DNA of 45,294 nucleotides from an uncultured Clostridia bacterium (GTDB lineage Bacteria > Bacillota > Clostridia > UBA1381): positions 1-45,294 of the forward strand of contig CALXWJ010000093.1 of NCBI GenBank assembly GCA_944392335.1. The letters run 5' to 3'. Below, one piece after another: positions 1 to 8,843 of the stretch. The position numbers were made by a program, and so were the translations under genes. How positions within the stretch are numbered: position 1 is the stretch's first letter; each line of letters starts with the position of its first letter. Below the pieces are notes generated by a model. The model saw only the letters and a program-made list of their open reading frames with translations. It ran no database searches and was not told where the DNA came from.

Positions 1-130
1 TTAATTAAAATCATCTTCTTTGCCGGTTATTTTGTTATTCTTTATACTTCGGTATATCGGCATAACGAATGTAAATCTGTCATAGTTAAAATTGCACCGG
101 CTAAAAATGAATATCTTTTAATTTTGAGCA

Positions 131-160
131 TAAAAAAAGGTTTGCGAAAACCTCGCAAAC
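131..160 (-). terminator. Rho-independent terminator of the initiator tRNA gene
   Basis: Read on the minus strand there is a perfect 8-bp stem (GTTTGCGA, 140-147, with TCGCAAAC, 153-160), a 5-nt loop and then a run of seven T (from the A run at 132-138). It lies about 50 bases past the 3' end of the tRNA, in the tRNA's direction. Nothing else recognisable lies between it and the left window edge. Confidence 0.85.
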
Positions 161-208
161 ACTCTCTGTTTTCGGACAAATCGAATAGATATCTTTTTGT
201 CCTGTTTT

Positions 209-285
<77 letters not shown>

Positions 286-308
286 ATATAATAATTAATT
301 ACTAGATA

Positions 309-337
309 ATTATAACATATTATTTTTGATTTGTCAA
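309..337 (-). promoter_or_regulatory. Sigma-A-type promoter for tRNA-fMet
   Basis: On the minus strand a perfect TTGACA (332-337) and a perfect TATAAT (309-314) are separated by 17 bp, about 24 bp upstream of the tRNA 5' end. A consensus promoter is expected for a stable RNA gene. Confidence 0.9.
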
Positions 338-385
338 GTATTTTTACAAAAGTATTTCACATTTATAAATTGCAGTATAAAATGT

Positions 386-425
386 CCACATAAGGATTCT
401 AATATTTTTACCGAATCCTTTTGTG
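386..425 (-). terminator. Terminator-like hairpin after the glycan operon
   Basis: An AAGGATTC (392-399)/GAATCCTT (413-420) stem, extendable by further pairs on both sides, lies just after the stop codon of the last operon gene. On the minus strand it is followed only by a broken T-rich stretch (ACATTTTATA), so it is a weak or partial terminator, though placed exactly where one is expected. Confidence 0.6.
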
Positions 426-444
426 AAATATTATCATTTTATGT

Positions 445-3400
445 TTAATTCCGTTTAATTATACCTATTCTGTCAAAATCAATAAAAATGAAATCCGGTA
501 TAAAATTTTGTATTACAGAAATGTCAGTATATACGCCGTCTGAAAAAGCATTCGGGTTTATATTTTCGTTTGAATAAACTTGGGCGCTCGGCAGGGCTGT
601 TTCATCAAGACTTACTGCACCGGATAAAATAACTGCATTATTGTATACGCTGTTATATTTAGGTTCGGAAGGCTCATCCTCAATTACTGCTGCAAGCTCG
701 GGAAAACAATCCTTAAACGCTTTATTCATAAGTGCAACATATGCGTTTGCCTTGATTGTGGGTAAGCTTGATGTTGAGTACACATGAATTATATCCACCG
801 AAATTTCACAGTCAATGAAAATGTTTGAGTAAATATCATTACATCTTCCGCCGTGAACAAATACGCCCGTTTCAAGGTTTTCGAAAACGTTACCGTAAAT
901 AATTGCATTATACATCATATCATCAAGATATATTGCGTTATTCCCTAACTCTTTCAAACTCTTTCCCAGATCATGAAAATAATTATATCTGAATATGTTT
1001 CCCCCCGATATCCAGCTTCTTCCGGTATAAACCGCTCCCGCGTCGCTTGAATATCTGAGTACGTCATGGATATTGTTATATTCGTATATATTATTATTCC
1101 CGTATGCGCTTATTGCCATATGGTCACAGTTGTATATTTCGTTATTCGCGACATAATCGCCTATCCCCTCAAGGGAAACTGCCGGATTATATGTTGTTTC
1201 TGTCATTGCAAAGTCATGGATTTTATTATTCACTATTTTATTGTTGCACTCATCCATAGTTTTTTTGCTGCCTGATCTTACACTTATTCCCTTGCCGCCG
1301 ATATACGATATTTCCCCGTTTGCAAAATCACATTCTACAACATCGTCAAAATTAAGTGCATATTTTCCGCCCAATGACATGATGCACTTATTAAAATCAA
1401 CATTTACACAATCTCTAACATCGGCAATACCGTTTCTTGTTCCCGCAAAATTTATATCTTCAAATGTTATATTATTTACTCCCTCAACCTCCAATATCGG
1501 TTTATCATAAATACATATACCCACATCGGCGTTTTCAATATCACCTTCGGGATAGATATACAGCCTGTTTTTTTCTCTGTCTATATAATATTCTCCCGGG
1601 GAATCCAGTTCTTCAAAAACATTCACAAAATAAAATCCCTGGTCATATATAAAGCCTCCGTCTGAGGGGTGATATGTTGTTATTTCATTATCAGAAACCG
1701 ATGACAATTTTATAAACAGATGCTGCCAGTCATATCTCGGATAGCAAAACATCCATATATCGTCCTTTTCCCACGAGGAGGTATCTGCCCCTGAGTATAA
1801 AAATCTTCCTCCGCGGTTATTGGGATCATTTTCATCGGTACTTGAAAAACTACCGTTGTCATAAACATTTTTAATTGAAAGATATCCGCTGTTTGGGTAT
1901 CGTGAAAGTGTCATAGGTTTTTCATTATAATATACTCCCACAGGAGATACCGGCATACTGTAGCTTTGTCCGTAAGGCACAATATCGGGTATTTCGTCTA
2001 TTCCGTATTCGAAAAGATCATAGTATACAACATTTTCTGCCGCATTTGCCTTAAGTCTTTCACCTTCACCGCTTTGTGCTGCATTATAATACTTTGTTAA
2101 CTTGATCAAATTGCCTATTTTTGTATTCTCCCCCTGTGACGTGACCTTTATGGGGAGATCAAAACCATTTAACAATTCATTGTTTATTTTAATTGTATCG
2201 GAAACGGTATAAGTGTCATTTAAAAGAACGATAACCGCTCCGGTATAAACAGTTTTATCAACGGTTTTGTAAAGCTGTGATACAGCCTGTTCAATACTTT
2301 TATACGGCGCTTCATACGTACCGATTCCGTCTTCGGCATTTTCGTCAACATATATTATTTTATCTTTAAAAACTGTCTGTTTTTTTCTGTAAGGCGTCAT
2401 CTCATCAAGACTGTTGAAAATAAAAAGTTCCATATACCAGTCAAGACCGGCATCTTCCGGAATTTTCAGCATTTTTTCATACGGGCTTTCATTTACTGTA
2501 GATGTCATGCATTTAATTCTTCCCTCGCCGTCCTTTATGACTGCCGCGGCAAAATACCCCTTTTCCTTCACATCATTTGCCGAAAACTTTACTTTTACAC
2601 TCATTCCGGCCCCATCTGAAATATGAGAGAGTTTTCTTCCGAATTCATCATACAAAAAAAGCTCATCTATTCCTATAAAATCTGGCGTATAAAATGTAAA
2701 TTCTCCTCCCGTACAATAGGTATCATAAAGGGTTTTTATCCCATCTGAGATTTTAATTGTATATGCTGAATTATAGTATTCATCATCTTTTTCAAAATTC
2801 ACCTTTACCCTTGTTTTAGATAATGTGTAACTATTTTCATTTTCTTCTATATAAGAATATGTAACACTGTACAAGGTTTTGTCCAGCAAGTTACCGTTTT
2901 TGTAAACTTCAATAAAGTCTGCTATATTATCATCCGCAATTTTTAAATCATAATCAAAATATACACTGTTTTCTTCTGCCGCTAATTTGCCGAAAGCATT
3001 TGTATTTAAAATGTTTCCTCCTGTTTTTATGATTTTTATATTGTCTATCCATAATATACCGTCGCCCGTATCCGGTCCGTTTACTCCCTGATAACTTGCC
3101 GCGTTAAAAATCAACGATGATATATTAAATAACTTTTCATTTGTGTTTACGTCATAAAACTCAGACAGCACCTCGCCGTTTTGAGTGATTTCGTACCTGT
3201 ATTCCCGTGTATCGAAATCAAATTCCTGCATTACATGAAAATACTCATAGGGATTTTCCATAATAAACAGCCACGTATTCATATCTTTCCAAAGCGAATC
3301 GGTTTTTTGACATATTTGTGCGGGACGTGCAGACATAGTGGACATCAAATTTCCGATGTCGCTGAAATATGCCCCGTTGTTTTCAAACCTGAAATCAAAT

Positions 3401-4656
3401 TCCGCTCTTATTTTCCCGCTGTTTTGTATATCAAAATTATAATTTATTCTTGAGCTTCCCTCAATTTTCGGCTTTGTGATCTTCAGTGCATTATCATTTG
3501 TTTTTATATCTTTATCAACGCTTACTTTTGTGTCACTTGTCAATTGCATATCAAACTCCGATGGTATAACACCGTCCGAAAAATCACATTTTGATATGAC
3601 ATTTTCACAATAAAAAGTAAGTTCATATTCTTGTCCCCATTCGACTGAATTTGCCGACTTTAAAGAAGGTAAGACAACAATGCGGTATTTTTCTCCTTGA
3701 CTGCTTTTTTGCAAAAAATCTATTGTCAAAGAATTATCACTTTTTGTGATAGTATAATCCTCGCTTTTTACCTCCTCATCATTGCATGAAATTACAATAT
3801 CCGATTTATCGGCTTTCATTTCTTCATCGAATGTCAAAACGACGCCTTCCGAAATATCGGCATTGTATTCGCCGTTTACGGGATATGTGGATATCAATTC
3901 GGGTTTTTCACCCATTATTTTAATATTATCGATATACATAACCCCGTTTGGGTTTTCGGAGGAGGTGATTTTAGTTCCATCTTCATAAATACAATCCCAT
4001 GCATTCACCCCATAGGTGTTGTCGGTGCTTACAGAAAAATTTAAAAAGGCAATGTTATTCACGGACACACTGTATTCTTTTTGATTTGAACAGATCAATT
4101 CACCATCTTTATATACCTCAATACTTGCCGTTTTGTTATCAACGTCAGTTGTATATTTATATGTAACATAATCATTTCCGGCCTTTGACTCATAATCAAA
4201 GAGCCACTGACTGTCCCCGTCAAACATACCTCCCTGCTTTATTTTGGGAGCTAAGATATTTGACCACCCGGAATTCCTTATACCTCCGATACTCTGAAAA
4301 TATTTTGTTGCCGCTGCTATTCTTGCATCAAAGGTAATTATAACCTTTCCGTAACCGATTACCGACGGCATTTTTAATTCCGCATACATTGAATCTGTTG
4401 TTGTGCCCTTTTCGATTTTCAATGCCTTCGAACCGCTTTTTTCATCTGTTTCCACAGTGACTTTATCATTTCCATATGTTCTTATATCCCAGTCGCTGTC
4501 TTTAAAATCCGCACCCTCCTGATAGTTTTCAAAATCAAATTCAAGGATCGCGGTATCGGGTTCCTTTGCATATGTATTTTCATATATCCCAAGCAATCCG
4601 AATACAATTGAAAAAACAAGAAAAACGGAAATATTTCTGTCCATTCTTATCTTCAT
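445..4656 (-). CDS. Secreted multidomain beta-helix glycanase-like protein, GH141-like, 1403 aa
   Basis: Seen: an N-terminal signal peptide (about residues 1-30, ending ...ENTYA). It is followed by a lectin-like module (35-248, ending in a VMYIDNIKI strand), a bacterial Ig-like domain of SbsA type (250-350), a second diverged lectin-like module (352-545), further beta-rich regions (546-770), and a C-terminal right-handed beta-helix (775-1403) rich in short N-x-I repeats. The beta-helix half matches the neighbour at 11047-13098: both contain the motifs GAVYTGR, FRYNYFHD, a YLDD element and an F-x-HGGR element. Known: this helix architecture is found in GH141 and related exo-acting enzymes on plant glycans. 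Inferred: a secreted glycosidase for the operon's polysaccharide; no SLH or sortase anchor is visible, so retention would rest on the binding modules. Start chosen at the ATG preceded by AAAGGGG. It is the last gene of the operon, 86 bp after the esterase. Confidence 0.75.
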   Translation of the reverse strand: MKIRMDRNISVFLVFSIVFGLLGIYENTYAKEPDTAILEFDFENYQEGADFKDSDWDIRTYGNDKVTVETDEKSGSKALKIEKGTTTDSMYAELKMPSVIGYGKVIITFDARIAAATKYFQSIGGIRNSGWSNILAPKIKQGGMFDGDSQWLFDYESKAGNDYVTYKYTTDVDNKTASIEVYKDGELICSNQKEYSVSVNNIAFLNFSVSTDNTYGVNAWDCIYEDGTKITSSENPNGVMYIDNIKIMGEKPELISTYPVNGEYNADISEGVVLTFDEEMKADKSDIVISCNDEEVKSEDYTITKSDNSLTIDFLQKSSQGEKYRIVVLPSLKSANSVEWGQEYELTFYCENVISKCDFSDGVIPSEFDMQLTSDTKVSVDKDIKTNDNALKITKPKIEGSSRINYNFDIQNSGKIRAEFDFRFENNGAYFSDIGNLMSTMSARPAQICQKTDSLWKDMNTWLFIMENPYEYFHVMQEFDFDTREYRYEITQNGEVLSEFYDVNTNEKLFNISSLIFNAASYQGVNGPDTGDGILWIDNIKIIKTGGNILNTNAFGKLAAEENSVYFDYDLKIADDNIADFIEVYKNGNLLDKTLYSVTYSYIEENENSYTLSKTRVKVNFEKDDEYYNSAYTIKISDGIKTLYDTYCTGGEFTFYTPDFIGIDELFLYDEFGRKLSHISDGAGMSVKVKFSANDVKEKGYFAAAVIKDGEGRIKCMTSTVNESPYEKMLKIPEDAGLDWYMELFIFNSLDEMTPYRKKQTVFKDKIIYVDENAEDGIGTYEAPYKSIEQAVSQLYKTVDKTVYTGAVIVLLNDTYTVSDTIKINNELLNGFDLPIKVTSQGENTKIGNLIKLTKYYNAAQSGEGERLKANAAENVVYYDLFEYGIDEIPDIVPYGQSYSMPVSPVGVYYNEKPMTLSRYPNSGYLSIKNVYDNGSFSSTDENDPNNRGGRFLYSGADTSSWEKDDIWMFCYPRYDWQHLFIKLSSVSDNEITTYHPSDGGFIYDQGFYFVNVFEELDSPGEYYIDREKNRLYIYPEGDIENADVGICIYDKPILEVEGVNNITFEDINFAGTRNGIADVRDCVNVDFNKCIMSLGGKYALNFDDVVECDFANGEISYIGGKGISVRSGSKKTMDECNNKIVNNKIHDFAMTETTYNPAVSLEGIGDYVANNEIYNCDHMAISAYGNNNIYEYNNIHDVLRYSSDAGAVYTGRSWISGGNIFRYNYFHDLGKSLKELGNNAIYLDDMMYNAIIYGNVFENLETGVFVHGGRCNDIYSNIFIDCEISVDIIHVYSTSSLPTIKANAYVALMNKAFKDCFPELAAVIEDEPSEPKYNSVYNNAVILSGAVSLDETALPSAQVYSNENINPNAFSDGVYTDISVIQNFIPDFIFIDFDRIGIIKRN

Positions 4657-4701
4657 CAGCCCCTTTATACTGCCAAAATTTTCACTTTATTTCAGTCATA
4701 A

Positions 4702-4727
4702 GGGTATGGACCTTACCGCCCATACCC
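4702..4727 (-). other. Intra-operon mRNA hairpin
   Basis: Perfect 8-bp stem GGGTATGG (4702-4709)/CCATACCC (4720-4727) with a 10-nt loop, in the 86-bp gap between the 1331-aa and 1403-aa genes. No T run follows on either strand, so an RNA processing or stabilising structure is more likely than a terminator. Confidence 0.5.
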
Positions 4728-4742
4728 CTAATACAATATTGA

Positions 4743-7700
4743 TCAATATACGAGGAAATATCCTATAACAAGCGCCGATTCCGTATCAGAAGCGCCGCGC
4801 GCGGTGAATGTTACCGTATGTGTTCCGACATTATCTGCCGTAACAGCTTGCGTTGATCCCGCCTGATTGAAATCCCATGAGTTTTGGAATGTACTGATCG
4901 TTCCCGTCTTTGTACCGTTATCAAGATCATAATCAATGTTCATTCCCGACATTCCGCCATAATTATAAATGGCAACGCCTTTACCGTAGAAGGTTATCGT
5001 AACACTGCTTCCGTCAACGGAAGTCTCAACCGAACCGTCATGGAACTTATTCGCGCATCTTGTCCCTTCGCTCCATTCACCTGCAAATTCACCTTCTCGC
5101 CACGAGATTTCCCTTGCATTTTTGTATTCGGAAATATCTGATAATGCTTCTGCCTTTGTCTGCATCTTCTTTATATATCCCGTAACATCGGAATCAATTA
5201 CCGATATGATATAATTTGCATAAAGCTCTCCGCCTGCTGCATTTGGATGTGTTCCGTCAGCAGTTATACTTTCCCATGAAGTATTGCCCGAGGAAATCTG
5301 TTCTTCTGCATATGCCTGTACATTTATATACGGTATGCCGTAATATTCATTAATTTGGGAATGCGCCGCGTAAGCCTTGCTCCAGTTTTCACTGTCAGTA
5401 GTATTTGCCTTGCTTCCAAATGCGACCGATATTACCGCAGGCTGATGATTTGAGTTCATAAGCTGTCTTATAACATTTTCATAAGTTACAAAACAGCTGT
5501 CCGAAACCGCTGAATCATTTATCGTACTGTCTACAAATACAAGGTCGGGATTGTTTTTTATAATATCGTTATATACCCTGAATTGCTGCAAATAAGAACC
5601 TGTTCCTCCTACACCTGCAATTACATAATTTACATTTCTACCCGAAAACTTTTCGTTAAAATAATTTTTAAGAGGCGTTATCCACTGTTCCTGTTCTGTG
5701 ATAGAACCTCCGATAAATGCGATGGTAATATCCTCCTGTGTATTGTTTATCACATCTGCGCCGTAGGTTTTAGCCTCGGGTAATGTGATCTCAACAGGTA
5801 CGTCAACAGGAACAATACCGTTGATGCTGCTCCAGATATAGCAAACATTTTTTGCACCCTTTGTTAAGGTTACTGTTTTATACATCTTTTCCCCAATATC
5901 TGTTACATCATTATCGCATACTGCCTCAAGGAGTTTCCCGTCAGTGTCATATGATGCAAAAATCAATTCAAATCCGCCGTCTACCGCATAGTTATCCGCA
6001 CTGTATGTAACATCGATTTTTGTATTATCGCCCGCGTTTTCCGATACCCTTACAATATCCAAAGCATAGTCGCCGCCCGTTGTAAATGAGAAGGTATACG
6101 GCTTTGTCATCGTATATCCGTTTTCACCGTATGTTTTTAAGTTTGATACCGTTACGGCATACTCCGAATTTTTATCCATCATATCGGAAAATGTGATTTT
6201 AATATTCTTTTCATTTAATACCGAAACACTGTAATCGTCTATCGGCTGTGAATTTTTGGTTATTGTAATATTTTCCTTGTTTACCGTATCGGCATTTAAA
6301 ACCACCGATGTCGACAATATAACATCCGAATCGACCTGTACATTGTCCGCTTCGTTTATCGGTGTTGTCCAGACAATTTCAGGAGCATTTAATTTTTCTA
6401 TTTTGATATTGTCAAAGTAATACTTCGCGCTTCCTTCCTCACCGTATAAGCTGTAGTTATCATCCTTTGTGACCTGAAGCAGCAAATGTTCAAAGGTTTT
6501 GGGCGTTACCGTAAGATTTTCTCCCTGATATTTTAGCTCTCCGTCAATATAATAATATATGCTGTAATCACCGCTGTCCATATTTATATATTTTTCTATT
6601 GTAAGATATTTTGTGCTGTCCACATTATTGGGAATAATATATGCATATGTTCCGCCTACCTGAGGCATATAATATCCTCCGTGAAGATATGAACGGTCGG
6701 TTGACTGCCAGCTTGAATTTGTAACAGACAGCATATTTGAAATTCCAGCTCTGTAGTTTTCACTTCTAAAAGACTGGGTTATCTTAATAATTCCTGATGT
6801 TACAGGTTCATCCAAAATGAATTTTAACATTGTTTCATTCTTGGTTGCAAGATTTTCTTCCGAACGTTCAATATACAATGCTTTACTTCCGTATTCATCC
6901 TTTCGGATTTCTACCGTATCTCCATCAGCCACAACTACAGGTAATTCTGATGTACTGCTTAGTGCTCCCTCTTCATAATCCTCAAAATCGTATTCCATTA
7001 AAACGGTAGAATCAATATATTTTTCAATCGTAAATTCAGTTTCTATCGGCTTATTGGTAGAAAGAGTTTCATCAGAATTTAATATACCCTTATTTACAGT
7101 AAGTTTATAGGTATTTCCATACAAAAATCCCTCTTTGGGAGTTACCTTTACAGCACCGTTTTCTGCATACTCTATGCTGTAAAGAGATGAATCCATAACC
7201 TGTGAATTTTTATATAGAACAAAGTTATCACTTGTCAGCGAAGTTTCAGATGGTTCTGCGTTAAAATATACATAAAGCTGTGCATCTTTTGATACATCTA
7301 AAGAACCATTCTTGATTGAAGTTCCCTGTACTTTAAAGGTATATGTTGAAATTTTTATATTGTCTACATACATAACTCCGTCAGGATTTGAAGCGTCAGG
7401 CATATTCTGTTCATCATATACGCAATCCCACGCATTTACATGATACATTGCATCAGTTGTAATATTGAAATTCAGATACTTAAAGTTATCCTTTGTGTGA
7501 GTATCTTCTTTATGCAATAATCTTACACCATCTTTATAGACGTTATATTCAACTGTTTTGTTATCAATATCTATAATCTGTTCAAATGTTGCATAATCAT
7601 ATCCGATATTATTCTTATAATCAAAATTAAGTTCTGTATCTCCCTTAAATAAACCCGTGCTCTTTATTCTCGGTCCGAAAATCGAGCTCCACTGGCTGTT

Positions 7701-8738
7701 TCTTGTTTCACCGAAGGTTTTAAAATATTTTGTGGCTGATGCTATTCTTGCATCAAAGCTTACCGTTATCTTCCCCGAAGTTATCGGCTGAGAGAGTCCG
7801 TATTCTGCATACATATCTGTTGCTGTTGAACCCTTTGACAATTTCAAGGCCTTTGAACCGCTTACGGGATCGGTTTCAACCGTAATGCTGTCGCCGGTAT
7901 CTTTTTGTACAGCCCAGCCGTTTGTTCCCGGAAAGTCAGCTCCTTCATCATAAATATCAAAATCCCAGCTTTGAATTATTGACGGGTCATATTCCTCAAT
8001 TTTAATGTTATCAACAAGCATGACCGCGTCCGGATTGTTTTCACTCACGGTTTCCCATGCATTGAAGGAATTATTGGCATTCGGCTTTGCTATTCCGAAA
8101 ATTATTCTCTTAAAGTCGTCCTGTGTAAAAGTAAATTCTTTATTTACTATTCTTGTTCCGCTTTTATAAACAGCCGTCGCTACCGTATTTTCATTCATAT
8201 TTACTATATGTTCAAACGTTACCGTACTTTTTCCGATATTGTTTTTATAATCGGTTCCCCAATTTGCATTGTCGCTGTTATTATAATAAAGTGCAGTATT
8301 GCCGAAAATATGCGGTTTTAAAATCGTGCTGTAATTTTCGGACTGCAAAGTTCCGAGACTCTGGAAATTCCCCGACGCCGACTCGATCTTGATATCATAC
8401 ATTATCTTATATATTCCGTCGGTTATCGCATCATTAAATTCATATATCATGTTATACTGATCCGTTTGCGAATCCTTTGTCATTTTGACCGCTTTTGAAT
8501 TTGTTTCGCTGTTTATTACGATTTCCGATTTATTATTGTCATTTCCATATTCAAAACGCAGGCTTCCGAATGCATCGGATATTTGTTGAGAGCTTGTAAA
8601 CACCGTCCCTTCCGAATAATCCTCAAAGTCAAAATCAATAAGTACCGACTCGTTTGCACTCACCGAACAAATCGGTGTCAGAATTGTTGCCGATATTGCG
8701 GCAGAAATTATCAGCGATATTAGTTTTTTCGTTTTCAT
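4743..8738 (-). CDS. Secreted SGNH/GDSL carbohydrate esterase with three lectin-like modules, 1331 aa
   Basis: Seen: signal peptide (1-28, cleaved after SVSA); three ~210-residue modules (about 31-245, 250-465, 570-790), each starting with a DFE/DFD-x-Y-x-EG motif and ending in a VDNIKI-type strand; SbsA-type Ig-like domains after the second and third; an SGNH hydrolase domain at about 1000-1185; and a C-terminal beta-sandwich (1205-1331). The SGNH blocks are intact: GGSIT with Ser ~1012, a Gly block, an Asn block (TIND, Asn ~1074), and ADGTHPN with Asp ~1161 and His ~1164. Known: SGNH esterases of this kind deacylate polysaccharides such as acetylated xylan or pectin. Inferred: it removes acyl groups blocking the glycosidases encoded in the same operon. 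Good ribosome binding site (AAGGG, 8 bp from ATG). Exact substrate cannot be read from the sequence. Confidence 0.85.
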   Translation of the reverse strand: MKTKKLISLIISAAISATILTPICSVSANESVLIDFDFEDYSEGTVFTSSQQISDAFGSLRFEYGNDNNKSEIVINSETNSKAVKMTKDSQTDQYNMIYEFNDAITDGIYKIMYDIKIESASGNFQSLGTLQSENYSTILKPHIFGNTALYYNNSDNANWGTDYKNNIGKSTVTFEHIVNMNENTVATAVYKSGTRIVNKEFTFTQDDFKRIIFGIAKPNANNSFNAWETVSENNPDAVMLVDNIKIEEYDPSIIQSWDFDIYDEGADFPGTNGWAVQKDTGDSITVETDPVSGSKALKLSKGSTATDMYAEYGLSQPITSGKITVSFDARIASATKYFKTFGETRNSQWSSIFGPRIKSTGLFKGDTELNFDYKNNIGYDYATFEQIIDIDNKTVEYNVYKDGVRLLHKEDTHTKDNFKYLNFNITTDAMYHVNAWDCVYDEQNMPDASNPDGVMYVDNIKISTYTFKVQGTSIKNGSLDVSKDAQLYVYFNAEPSETSLTSDNFVLYKNSQVMDSSLYSIEYAENGAVKVTPKEGFLYGNTYKLTVNKGILNSDETLSTNKPIETEFTIEKYIDSTVLMEYDFEDYEEGALSSTSELPVVVADGDTVEIRKDEYGSKALYIERSEENLATKNETMLKFILDEPVTSGIIKITQSFRSENYRAGISNMLSVTNSSWQSTDRSYLHGGYYMPQVGGTYAYIIPNNVDSTKYLTIEKYINMDSGDYSIYYYIDGELKYQGENLTVTPKTFEHLLLQVTKDDNYSLYGEEGSAKYYFDNIKIEKLNAPEIVWTTPINEADNVQVDSDVILSTSVVLNADTVNKENITITKNSQPIDDYSVSVLNEKNIKITFSDMMDKNSEYAVTVSNLKTYGENGYTMTKPYTFSFTTGGDYALDIVRVSENAGDNTKIDVTYSADNYAVDGGFELIFASYDTDGKLLEAVCDNDVTDIGEKMYKTVTLTKGAKNVCYIWSSINGIVPVDVPVEITLPEAKTYGADVINNTQEDITIAFIGGSITEQEQWITPLKNYFNEKFSGRNVNYVIAGVGGTGSYLQQFRVYNDIIKNNPDLVFVDSTINDSAVSDSCFVTYENVIRQLMNSNHQPAVISVAFGSKANTTDSENWSKAYAAHSQINEYYGIPYINVQAYAEEQISSGNTSWESITADGTHPNAAGGELYANYIISVIDSDVTGYIKKMQTKAEALSDISEYKNAREISWREGEFAGEWSEGTRCANKFHDGSVETSVDGSSVTITFYGKGVAIYNYGGMSGMNIDYDLDNGTKTGTISTFQNSWDFNQAGSTQAVTADNVGTHTVTFTARGASDTESALVIGYFLVY

Positions 8739-8804
8739 CTTTTTTCCCTTTCTTATTACATATTATTTTTTTAATAATTATTTACTTCAACACCAATACT
8801 GCTC

Positions 8805-8827
8805 CGATATTGCAGATATCAATATCG
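8805..8827 (-). other. Intra-operon hairpin between GH29 and esterase genes
   Basis: Perfect 8-bp stem CGATATTG (8805-8812)/CAATATCG (8820-8827) with a 7-nt loop, located 17 bases past the GH29 stop codon. It lacks a T tract in the operon's direction, so it probably marks an mRNA processing or decay boundary rather than a stop of transcription. Confidence 0.45.
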
Positions 8828-8843
8828 CGATTTTGTTTTTACG

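Noticed and set aside
4736..4749. 14-bp perfect palindrome ATATTGATCAATAT as an operator
   Set aside because: It overlaps the stop codon of the esterase gene inside the operon and is AT-rich; no promoter is nearby, so chance is likely.
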